Origin: DASZCR01 sp035942915
GTDB taxonomy: Bacteria > Acidobacteriota > Blastocatellia > Pyrinomonadales > Pyrinomonadaceae
Assembly (NCBI GenBank): GCA_035942915.1
Contig: DASZCR010000273.1
Coordinates: 1-24,865, forward strand
DNA length: 24,865 bases
Direction: 5' to 3'
Shown: piece by piece, positions 1-7,171 of the stretch
Layout of the letters: each line of letters begins with the position of its first letter
Numbering within the stretch: position 1 is the first letter of the stretch
Made by a program: the position numbers and the translations under genes
Notes under the pieces: generated by a model
What the model was told of the DNA's origin: nothing
What the model saw: the letters and a program-made list of their open reading frames with translations, nothing else
Databases searched by the model: none

Positions 1-613
1 GTCAAGAGACGGGTGTGGTCGCATCTCTTAAAATTACTTTCCCTTTACTTCCATTAGGTAGCTTCACCCTTAAAGCATCTATGAGCAAGTATAAATAGAG
101 CTACCCATTTAATACTTTGTGTATTTAGCTTTTCTCAGACTACTGGGCTACCAATTATGATTATGAGATTATGAGGCGCTACGATTTCGGACAAACTGTA
201 AGTTCCAGACGGGTGAATAATTATTCTTGAGGGTAGAAATGTCAATACATAAGGCGTTTACGGAAGAACTTTATTGTTCATTCAATTCTCTGCCCCAATG
301 TGAATTCAGACTTCAGGGAAGAACTTTATTTCCAAACTCACGTTTACGGGTACGCGAAAATAAAGGACTTACGCCCTCTTTAGGGAAGAACTTTATTGTT
401 CGTGAACATCTGGTGTTTATGACAAATAAAGTCCTTCTTGTGAGGGTGCGGGCAGGCTTTCCTTTGGTTTTGAAGAGCATTGCCGACTTCTTAGCGTTCG
501 GCTAAGCTCGATGGAACGGCTTCATGGCAACTTCGCGGAAGAACTTCTGGTAATATTTTCCGGCGCTTCGTACGTGTCGTTTTTAAACCGTAGGGCTTCT
601 GTGGTCTGGGAGA
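1..613. other. AT-rich non-coding leader upstream of the sigma factor gene
   Basis: This stretch is clearly richer in A and T than everything after about 600. I see no convincing gene in it. It contains the GGAAGAACTTTATT repeat family, a short dyad GGTAGCT/AGCTACC at 57-63 and 99-105, and the word GATTATGAG-like doubled near 160-173. An 88-codon open frame from ATG 239 has a GAGG four bases of purine-rich sequence upstream, but the DNA repeats inside it fall in three different reading frames, which speaks against coding. It may carry the control region of the ECF/kinase cassette. Confidence 0.5.
262..437. repeat. Dispersed GGAAGAACTTTATT repeats with dyad symmetry
   Basis: GGAAGAACTTTATT occurs at 262-275, 317-330 and 384-397. 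The first and third copies continue as GTTC, which makes a GAAC-N6-GTTC dyad (266-279 and 388-401). The third runs on into a second dyad, GTTC-GT-GAAC (398-407). A near-inverted copy, AATAAAGTCCTTC, lies at 425-437 and could pair with copy three with one mismatch. A shorter relative, GGAAGAACTTCT, is at 537-548, about 80 bp before the sigma factor start. Spacing is uneven (55 and 67 bp), so this is not a CRISPR array. It could be a set of operators, an RNA structure, or the remains of a small repeat element. Confidence 0.6.
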
Positions 614-625
614 GTGTCGGTCACG

Positions 626-1186
626 ATGCAGGCTCCACCAAACATCACTGAGGTTCTGGAGAGATGGAGCAACGGGGAGCAGAGTGCGCTCGACGAGTTG
701 ATGCCGCTGATTTACAAAGAACTCCGTCGGCTGGCCGGTAACTACATCAGGCGCGAACGCAACGACCACACGTTGCAACCCACCGCCCTCATCAACGAAG
801 TCTTCCTGCGACTGATTGACCAGCACGATATTAAATGGCAGAACCGCGCGCACTTTTTCGGCATTGCCGCGAGGTTGATGCGCCGCATACTAGTTGACCA
901 CGCCCGTCTCCATCAGGCGGCGAAGCGAGGCGGCATCCACTACACCCTGTCGCTCAGCAAGGCAGACCGAATAGCGAGCCAGCCGAGCGTCAACTTACTG
1001 ACCTTACATCTGGCTCTGGAGCGCCTCGAAGAACTTGACCCGCAGCAGAGCCGGATTGTCGAATTGCGTTTCTTCGGCGGGCTGACCATCGAGGAGACGG
1101 CGGAAGTTCTCTCAGTCTCACATGCCACGATTGAGCGGGATTGGAAAATGGCGAGGGCGTGGCTGCGTCACGAACTGGGCAGTTAG
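626..1186 (+). CDS. ECF-type RNA polymerase sigma factor (TIGR02999/Sigma70_ECF-like)
   Basis: This 186-residue protein should direct RNA polymerase to a small set of promoters. Region sigma-2 spans about residues 21-95 and includes ELRRLAGNYIRRER, the family-typical HTLQPTALINEVFLRL, and a WQNRAHFFGIAARLMRRILVDHAR block. Sigma-4 spans about 125-183, with the helix-turn-helix LTIEETAEVLSVSHATIERDW. This pattern is that of the Sigma70_ECF/TIGR02999 family, which often sits beside a membrane Ser/Thr kinase, as here. No anti-sigma gene is visible, so the kinase gene 36 bp downstream is the likely partner. I prefer ATG 626. GTG 614 is in frame, but the GGGAGA purine run would touch it. The run is about 13 bases from ATG 626, which is somewhat long. 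Confidence 0.93.
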   Translation: MQAPPNITEVLERWSNGEQSALDELMPLIYKELRRLAGNYIRRERNDHTLQPTALINEVFLRLIDQHDIKWQNRAHFFGIAARLMRRILVDHARLHQAAKRGGIHYTLSLSKADRIASQPSVNLLTLHLALERLEELDPQQSRIVELRFFGGLTIEETAEVLSVSHATIERDWKMARAWLRHELGS

Positions 1187-1222
1187 TCCCTCCCCCTTCC
1201 TCACAAACAGTCGGACATCCTC

Positions 1223-3067
1223 ATGACTCCAGAGCGTTACCAGCGTATCAAAGAGTTGTTCCATTCCGCTCTGGAGCGCCCGGCCGACGAACGTCCTGCC
1301 TTTCTCGCCGAAGCGTGCGGTGGCGACACGGCTTTGCAGACTAAAGTCGAGGCTCTCATTGCCGCTAACGAGCAGTCGGGCGATTTCATGGATGCTCCCG
1401 CTTATGAACTCGCCGCCGAAATGCTGGCAGAGAAGCCGTCGGGTTCACTCGAAGGACAGCGCCTCGGCCATTATCAAATCATGGCGCTGCTCGGCTCAGG
1501 CGGGATGGGCGATGTCTATCTGGCGAGAGATGCCCGACTCGGTCGGAGGGTGGCGCTCAAACTGCTCCCCGATTACCTGACCGATGATGAAAGTCGCGTC
1601 CGACGCTTCAAACGAGAGGCGCGTGCCGCTTCGGCGCTCAACCATCCGAACATCCTGACCATCTACGAGATTGAACAGGTGGACGGGCGATACTTCATTG
1701 CGACGGAATTTGTCGAGGGCGAGACGCTGCGCCAGCGCATCAAGAGTGGACAACTGAAGTTGACTGATGCGCTTGAAATTGCCGTGCAAATTGCGGGCGC
1801 TCTGGCGAGGGCACATCACGTCGGTATTGTTCATCGCGACATCAAGCCGGAAAATATCATGCTCGACGCCGAAGGACGCGTCAAAGTTTTAGACTTCGGA
1901 CTCGCCAAATACACGCTGCCTTCGGACGCGAGCGACCTCAACGGTTCGGTCACGGAAAATGCCTTCACCGTTCCGGGCATGTTGCTAGGCACGACCGCGT
2001 ACATGTCGCCGGAGCAGGCGCGCGGACTGGCGGTTGACGCACGGACGGATATCTGGAGTCTGGGCGTCGTGCTCTATGAGATGGTCGCAGGGCAGACGCC
2101 CTTCAGCGGACAGACCAGAAGCGATGTCCTCGCCGCGATTCTTGAGCGCGAACCCGCGCCGCTCTCCCGGCAGCAGTCCGAAGTGCCGGACGAACTTCAG
2201 CGAATCATCGGAAAGGCGCTTCAGAAGGAGCGCGAGAAGCGGTATCAGACGAGCCAAGAACTGGCGCACGACATGGAGAACCTGCGACGGGATTTAGACG
2301 CCGGAGGGAGTTTAAGACGAGCGACGCCGTTTGAAATAGCGACACAGGCATCGCCGCGCGCAGCCTCGTCCGCTGCCCGGAGCAAAAGCACGTCGGCTCT
2401 CGTGCTCGCGTCCGTTCTGCTTCTCGCCGCTGTTGCGTTTATCGGCGCGAGGATGTGGCGCGCCTCTCGTTCGGAGTCTGTCAAGCAGGCCGCCCCGTCG
2501 CCTGTGGTCGAGCCGGAACGCAGTCTGACCTACTGGATGGTGGTGCAGAAATATCGCAACGGGAGACCATTTCAAAGCCCCTTCAGGCTCGGCGCAGAGA
2601 TAAATTTCGAGAAGGATTATCGTGTCCGTCTGAATCTACGCAGCCCGCAGGACGGGCATCTCTACATCTTGAACGAAGGCCCCGCAGACTCCGGCCGGCC
2701 GTCGTCTTTCATGATTCTCTTCCCTTCGCCTACCTCTAACGACGGACTGTCGCTGTTAAAGGCAGACCGTCAGATTCAGGTTCCTGAGCAGAGTTGGTTA
2801 CAGTTCGATGCGGAACAGGGAACGGAGAAAATCTGGCTGGTCTGGTCGGCAGACAGTATCCCTGCGCTGGAAGCCGTCAAGAGCTTTGCCAATCCGCGCG
2901 ATAGAGGCTTAATCAGCAATCCAGACATGAACAATGCGGTCAGAGATTTCCTCCTCACACATCAAAGCCCGCCGCCGTCAGCCGAGCGCGACGCGGACAG
3001 AAAAGAGGTTGTCCTCAAATCAAAGGGTGCTATACTCACATACCTTCTGATGCTTGAGCATCATTGA
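1223..3067 (+). CDS. Transmembrane Ser/Thr protein kinase with C-terminal DUF4384-like domain
   Basis: This 614-residue protein is predicted to be a membrane kinase that phosphorylates Ser/Thr on cytoplasmic targets. Residues 1-75 are a helical N-terminal extension typical of kinases paired with ECF sigma factors. The kinase domain runs from about 83 to 355. It has the glycine loop GSGGMGDVY (91-99), the ATP-binding Lys113, HRDIKPEN (204-211) with catalytic Asp206, DFG (224-226) and SPE (262-264), so it should be active. One membrane helix lies at about 391-409. The outer part, about 435-560, resembles DUF4384 (RLGAEINFEKDYRVRLNL, GHLYILNEG, LFPSPTSNDG). DUF4384 usually occurs in exported proteins of unknown function, so a sensing role here is an inference. 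The start has only a weak ribosome-binding site. It is probably co-transcribed with the sigma factor gene. Confidence 0.94.
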   Translation: MTPERYQRIKELFHSALERPADERPAFLAEACGGDTALQTKVEALIAANEQSGDFMDAPAYELAAEMLAEKPSGSLEGQRLGHYQIMALLGSGGMGDVYLARDARLGRRVALKLLPDYLTDDESRVRRFKREARAASALNHPNILTIYEIEQVDGRYFIATEFVEGETLRQRIKSGQLKLTDALEIAVQIAGALARAHHVGIVHRDIKPENIMLDAEGRVKVLDFGLAKYTLPSDASDLNGSVTENAFTVPGMLLGTTAYMSPEQARGLAVDARTDIWSLGVVLYEMVAGQTPFSGQTRSDVLAAILEREPAPLSRQQSEVPDELQRIIGKALQKEREKRYQTSQELAHDMENLRRDLDAGGSLRRATPFEIATQASPRAASSAARSKSTSALVLASVLLLAAVAFIGARMWRASRSESVKQAAPSPVVEPERSLTYWMVVQKYRNGRPFQSPFRLGAEINFEKDYRVRLNLRSPQDGHLYILNEGPADSGRPSSFMILFPSPTSNDGLSLLKADRQIQVPEQSWLQFDAEQGTEKIWLVWSADSIPALEAVKSFANPRDRGLISNPDMNNAVRDFLLTHQSPPPSAERDADRKEVVLKSKGAILTYLLMLEHH

Positions 3068-3331
3068 TTCCCTGAATTTGCCCCGACAGCTTATTACGGT
3101 CAGATAAAAAACAACTCACGCCACAAGGGTGATGGCCTCATCAATCGCCCGCTGCCGCACTTTTGACGGGACTGAAATTCATTCTCCACTCCGACACCTC
3201 TTCTTTGAGGGGATTGTCCTCATTTTCCCGCATTAGTAGACAGCAGCGGTTTGATAGCCTCCGTTTCGAGGCTTCCGACTCCGCCACAGGTCTTCTCCGT
3301 CAACTCTGAACTCAGAAAGAAGGAAACCCCT
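3068..3331. other. Intergenic gap before the small orphan gene
   Basis: This 264-bp gap has no supported gene. A weak stem TGAGG (3206-3210)/CCTCA (3218-3222), followed by four T residues, is too short for a convincing terminator. An AAGGAA ribosome-binding site at 3320-3325 belongs to the next gene. Confidence 0.35.
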
Positions 3332-3787
3332 ATGTCTACAAACGCAGCCGCCAGACAAAAAATACGAGCCACTGATGCCGTACCTGTAACGTCATGGATT
3401 CAAAAGATAAGCGAACCGTGCGGTGTCGATGCCGCGCGCTTCAACGATGCCCTGTTTAATATTACAAGCGCGACGATGGCGAGCCTCGTCGGTCGGGTGA
3501 TTGATTTCGCGGGCGAGGCGGAAATCAAGGGCGAGGGAGGGCTGACGCAGAAGGTTGGCTTTTTGGGAGCCTACGAGACGGGAGGCGTCATCTCTTTCAG
3601 CTTATCGTTTCACGAAAAGCTCTTCACCTTCTTCGGAGTCGTCACTCCGACCGCCGCACCGCGCATGGCCGGTGTCATCATATCCGCCAGCTTAACAGGC
3701 GTCGGCGGCGGCGAAGATGCCTCTGAGGACGAGGGCAGTTGGTCTTCTCAAGCGCCTCCGCGCGAGGACGACAGCGACCGCCCGTAA
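3332..3787 (+). CDS. Small protein of unknown function
   Basis: The product is 151 residues and I do not recognise its family. It has no signal peptide or clear membrane helix. The middle part (about 15-120) alternates predicted helix and strand (VTSWIQKISEPCGVDAARFNDALFN, then FLGAYETGGVISFSLSFHEKLFTFFGVV). The last 25 or so residues are acidic and rich in Gly, Ser, Asp and Glu (GGGEDASEDEGSW), so they are probably disordered. I chose ATG 3332 because AAGGAA lies six bases before it; the frame stays open upstream to about 3251, but no ribosome-binding site supports an earlier start. It lies between the kinase and CHAT genes on the same strand, so it may be a kinase substrate or a CHAT target or partner. 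That is speculation from position only. Confidence 0.75.
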   Translation: MSTNAAARQKIRATDAVPVTSWIQKISEPCGVDAARFNDALFNITSATMASLVGRVIDFAGEAEIKGEGGLTQKVGFLGAYETGGVISFSLSFHEKLFTFFGVVTPTAAPRMAGVIISASLTGVGGGEDASEDEGSWSSQAPPREDDSDRP

Positions 3788-3857
3788 CGCTCAAACTGCC
3801 TTGCTGAAGAAACGCGTCTCAGTTGCGCCTCACAGCCTTCGCCAATAAGCACTTAAT

Positions 3858-3914
3858 CGAGCGGAGAGATAATCGCCTGCCGACTTCAAAGGGGGCGATT
3901 ATCTCTCCTGCTCG
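3858..3914. repeat. Long near-perfect inverted repeat (hairpin) before the CHAT gene
   Basis: GGAGAGATAATCGCC (3863-3877) and GGCGATTATCTCTCC (3894-3908) are exact reverse complements around a 16-base loop. Beyond a single unpaired T at 3909, CGAGC (3858-3862) and GCTCG (3910-3914) add five more pairs, giving a stem of about 20 bp. No T run follows, so it does not look like a standard intrinsic terminator. It ends 25 bases before ATG 3940. It could be an mRNA control structure, a protein-binding site, or a small REP-like element. I found no second copy in the window. Confidence 0.85.
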
Positions 3915-3939
3915 TCGTTCGCTATCTCTTCACGTCACC

Positions 3940-6900
3940 ATGCGCTCAACACGCCGTCACATCCTTCGGCTCCTCACATGTCTTCTCGCACTCCCCGTGT
4001 GCGGACTCGCACAGCAGCAGCAGGCCGGCGTTCGCGCGCCTGCCGTCGGCCAAACGCTTAAAATGAGCATGGCGGGAGGCGAAACACACCTCTTTCGCGT
4101 GGCGTTGAGCGAGGGGCAATACCTGCGCGTCGTCGTCGTGCAACAGGGCATAGACGTGGCCGTGTCGCTGATAAGCCCCGACGCAAGACGCCTATCGGAG
4201 GTTGATAGCCCCAACGGGAGCTACGGCGCGGAACCGCTCTCGGTCGTCGTCGCAGAATCGGGCGAACACCTGATTGAAGTGCGCTCGCCCGATAAGAAAG
4301 CGCAGGCCGGGTTCTACGAAATGACCGTCGAGGCACTGCGAGAGCCGACGGCTTCCGATAGAGCGCGCGTGCGCGCCGAGCAGGCTTTCGTGGAGGCGCT
4401 CCGACTCAACTCGCAACCCACAGCGCAGTCGAAGCGAGAGGCGCTCGAAAAGTTTGAAGCCGCCCTGCCGGTCTTTCGCTCTCTGGAAGACCGTGCGATG
4501 GAGCTCTTCACGCTGAGACTGGCAGGCTTGGCCTATCACACCTCCGGCCGTCTGCAACCAGCACTCAGCTACTACAATCAGGCGCTCTCCCTCAGCAAAG
4601 CTCTCGGTGACCAACGCAGCGTAGCTCTCTTACTCAACAACATCGGCGGCGTCTACGACATTCTCGGTGAGCCGCAGCAAGCACTCGACTATTACGGGCG
4701 CGCTCTCCCGCTCTTGCAGGCTCTCAATAACAATAACGTTCAGGGCGACGCGCTCAATAATATCGGGGTGATTCACTACCGGCTCGGCGACCTCCAGAGC
4801 GCGCTCGATTACTACAATCGCGCTCTGCCGTTCAGGCGTGCCGGGAGCAATCGTCGCAAAGAGGCCGACACGCTCGACAACATCGGACTCGTCCACACCA
4901 TGATGGGCGACCCACAGCGCGCACTCGAACATCTGGAACACTCGCTCGAACTGCGCCGCGCCGCGAAGGACATGCAGGGCGAGGCCAACACGCTCGACAA
5001 CATCGGCGTCGCCTACGCCGCCCTGCGCCAGATGACCAAAGCACTCGACTATTACAACCGTGCATTGCTGCTCCGGCGTACCGTCGGCGACCGGCGCGGA
5101 GAAGCTATCACGCTGAACAATATCGGAGAGGCTTATGCTTCCCTGCTTGAGCCTCAGAAAGCCCTTGAGCAACATCAGCGGGCGCTCGAACTGACGCGCG
5201 CCATAGGCGACCGTCACGAAGAGGCCTATGCACTCGCCTCTCTGGGGACAATTCGTGCCCTCATGGGTCGGCCGCAGGAAGCTTTAGAGCACTACGGCAA
5301 GTCGCTCTCGACCTTTCAGGCATTGGGCGACCGGCGTTTCGAGGCGAGGATACGTCAGGCAATCGCCACCGTCGAACGCGAGCGCGGCAACCTCGACGAG
5401 GCACGAAACCAGATAGACGCTGCCCTCTCCATCATCGAGGCCATCCGCGCACAGGTCGTCAGCCCGCAACTGCGTACCTCCTACTTCGCATCCCGTCAGG
5501 ACGCTTACGAGTTTTACATAGACCTGTTGATGCGAATGCACGGACAGGAGCCGTCGAAGGGACACGACGCGGCGGCGCTCCGCATCAGCGAGCGTGCGCG
5601 CGCGCGTAGTCTGTTGGAGATGATGTCGGAGTTCCGTGTCGATATACGACAGGGCGTAGACCCGCAGTTGCTTGAGCGCGAGCGCGGGCTGTCTCAACTG
5701 CTCAACGCTAAGGCCGAGTGGCTGATGCGGCTCCTCGGACAGCAGGACGCGAAGGAGCAGATAGCGGCTTTGAAGAAAGAGATGGACACGCTCGAAGCCG
5801 ATTATCAACAGGTTCGCGGAGAAATTCGACGGAGCAGCCCTCGTTACGCCGCCATCACTCAACCGGCGCCGCTCGGACTCCGCGAAATACAGCAGCTATT
5901 AGACGCCGACACACTGCTGCTCGAATACTCGCTCGGTACGGAGCGCAGCTATCTCTGGGTCGTCAGTCACGATAGCTTGCAGAGCTATCAACTGCCGGGA
6001 CGCGAGCAGATAGAACTGACGGCGCGCCAGCTCTATGAACTAGTAACCAGCCGCAGTCTCAGGAAAGCAGGCGAGAGTGCGACACAGAGGCGCGAACGAA
6101 TCAGGCAGGCCGATTTGCAAACGCCCGCAGTGGCCGCAAAGCTGAGCCGCTTCGTACTTGAGCCGTCGGCGACGGAGTTGAAAGGCAAGCGGCTGGTGGT
6201 CGTCGCCGACGGGGCGCTGCAATATATCCCTTTCGCCATGCTCCCCGTCCCAGACGTTAATCATAAGCCGGAGAGTATCGCTGTGAATTCGTCAGCCGAA
6301 GCTGACGTGGCGCGTGCGGCCTTTAGTGTTTACCGTCCATTGATTGTCGAGCACGAGATTGTCAGCCTGCCTTCTGCCTCCGCGCTCGCCGTGCAGAGAA
6401 AAGAGTTGAGCGGGCGCAAGGTTGCGCCCAACAAGATTGCCGTCATTGCCGACCCCGTTTTTGAAGGCACAGACTCACGTGTCCGGTCGAAGTCTGTCGG
6501 GGCGCTCAGGCCGGAGCAGGATGAGAGCAGAGACAGTGCGAGCACGCGCACTCTCGAACACTTAACGGAGCAGACGGGCAAGCTGCGCATCGCTCGCCTC
6601 TCCTACACCCGAAGCGAGGCGAAGCAGATTTTGTCGGTCGCCGCAGGTGAGGCCAACCTGAGCGCCCTCGATTTCAGTGCGAGCCGCGCAACGGTTCTCG
6701 GCGGCGAGTTGCACAAGTATCGCTACATCCACTTCGCCACGCACGGCTACCTCGACAGCGAGAAGCCGGGACTCTCGGCCGTCGTCCTCTCGCTGGTCAA
6801 CGAGCGTGGTGAGCAACAGGACGGCTTTCTCCGAACGCAGGAGATTTACAACCTGTCTCTCCCGGCGGAGTTGGTGGTCTTGAGCGCGTGTCAAACGGGC

Positions 6901-7167
6901 TTGGGGAAAGAGATTAAGGGCGAAGGTCTCGTCGGCCTGACGCGTGGTTTTATGTACGCGGGCGCGTCGCGCATCATCGTCAGCATGTGGAACGTGAGCG
7001 ACAAGGGGACGGCGGATTTAATGGCGCGTCTCTATCAAGGGATGATTCAGGACGGGCTGCGACCGGCGGCGGCCTTGAGGGCGGCGCAGCTTGCGCTCTG
7101 GAAACAGAAGCAGTGGCAGTCGCCTTACTACTGGGCAGCCTTCGTCCAACAGGGCGAGTGGAGGTAA
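3940..7167 (+). CDS. Secreted TPR-CHAT protein (caspase-like peptidase)
   Basis: The product has 1,075 residues. The first 24 form a Sec signal peptide (RRHILRLLTCLLALPVCGLA, then QQQQ). Residues about 40-132 look like a small beta-sandwich, similar to pre-peptidase C-terminal domains. About eight tetratricopeptide repeats follow (about 190-505), each near 40 residues and carrying NNIG, YNRAL and GDxxxA motifs. After a helical linker containing SERARARSLLEMM, the CHAT domain runs from about 650 to the end. Its His/Cys pair is intact: His935 in FATHGY and Cys984 in LSACQTG. CHAT domains are caspase-relative cysteine peptidases, often used as effectors in bacterial conflict and death systems. 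I chose ATG 3940 because it begins the signal peptide; the frame is open upstream to about 3823, but that would include the large hairpin. No clear ribosome-binding site precedes it. Confidence 0.92.
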   Translation: MRSTRRHILRLLTCLLALPVCGLAQQQQAGVRAPAVGQTLKMSMAGGETHLFRVALSEGQYLRVVVVQQGIDVAVSLISPDARRLSEVDSPNGSYGAEPLSVVVAESGEHLIEVRSPDKKAQAGFYEMTVEALREPTASDRARVRAEQAFVEALRLNSQPTAQSKREALEKFEAALPVFRSLEDRAMELFTLRLAGLAYHTSGRLQPALSYYNQALSLSKALGDQRSVALLLNNIGGVYDILGEPQQALDYYGRALPLLQALNNNNVQGDALNNIGVIHYRLGDLQSALDYYNRALPFRRAGSNRRKEADTLDNIGLVHTMMGDPQRALEHLEHSLELRRAAKDMQGEANTLDNIGVAYAALRQMTKALDYYNRALLLRRTVGDRRGEAITLNNIGEAYASLLEPQKALEQHQRALELTRAIGDRHEEAYALASLGTIRALMGRPQEALEHYGKSLSTFQALGDRRFEARIRQAIATVERERGNLDEARNQIDAALSIIEAIRAQVVSPQLRTSYFASRQDAYEFYIDLLMRMHGQEPSKGHDAAALRISERARARSLLEMMSEFRVDIRQGVDPQLLERERGLSQLLNAKAEWLMRLLGQQDAKEQIAALKKEMDTLEADYQQVRGEIRRSSPRYAAITQPAPLGLREIQQLLDADTLLLEYSLGTERSYLWVVSHDSLQSYQLPGREQIELTARQLYELVTSRSLRKAGESATQRRERIRQADLQTPAVAAKLSRFVLEPSATELKGKRLVVVADGALQYIPFAMLPVPDVNHKPESIAVNSSAEADVARAAFSVYRPLIVEHEIVSLPSASALAVQRKELSGRKVAPNKIAVIADPVFEGTDSRVRSKSVGALRPEQDESRDSASTRTLEHLTEQTGKLRIARLSYTRSEAKQILSVAAGEANLSALDFSASRATVLGGELHKYRYIHFATHGYLDSEKPGLSAVVLSLVNERGEQQDGFLRTQEIYNLSLPAELVVLSACQTGLGKEIKGEGLVGLTRGFMYAGASRIIVSMWNVSDKGTADLMARLYQGMIQDGLRPAAALRAAQLALWKQKQWQSPYYWAAFVQQGEWR
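4511..5450 (+). repeat. Tandem TPR-coding repeats with a 120-bp period
   Basis: Inside the CHAT gene, the words encoding L(N/D)NIG recur at 4631, 4751, 4871, 4991 and 5111, exactly 120 bases apart, which is 40 codons. Weaker units extend on both sides. The copies are diverged at synonymous and non-synonymous positions, so this reflects an old expansion of a coding unit and not a recent minisatellite. The 40-residue unit is longer than the classical 34-residue TPR and fits kinesin-light-chain-like (TPR_12) repeats. Confidence 0.85.
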
Positions 7168-7171
7168 GAGA

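Noticed and set aside
262..401. Possible short CRISPR array
   Set aside because: There are only three direct copies of 14-18 bases with uneven spacing (55 and 67 bp), an extra inverted copy, and no cas genes.
266..407. LexA (SOS) operator
   Set aside because: The GAAC-N6-GTTC dyads resemble LexA sites, but I know of no matching spacing for this group and no SOS gene is nearby, so only the dyad is reported.
227..505. Open frame of about 90 codons in the AT-rich leader, with a GAGG before ATG 239
   Set aside because: The GGAAGAACTTTATT copies inside it lie in three different reading frames, the predicted peptide has no domain-like pattern, and the region looks non-coding. A real small gene cannot be fully excluded.
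491..853. 120-codon minus-strand frame over the sigma factor start
   Set aside because: It overlaps conserved sigma-2 coding sequence and shows no family features.
3206..3226. Terminator after the kinase gene
   Set aside because: The stem is five base pairs with only four T residues after it, too weak to call.
3823..3939. Earlier TTG start for the CHAT gene
   Set aside because: It would place about 39 residues before a clear signal peptide and translate through the large hairpin; no ribosome-binding site supports it.
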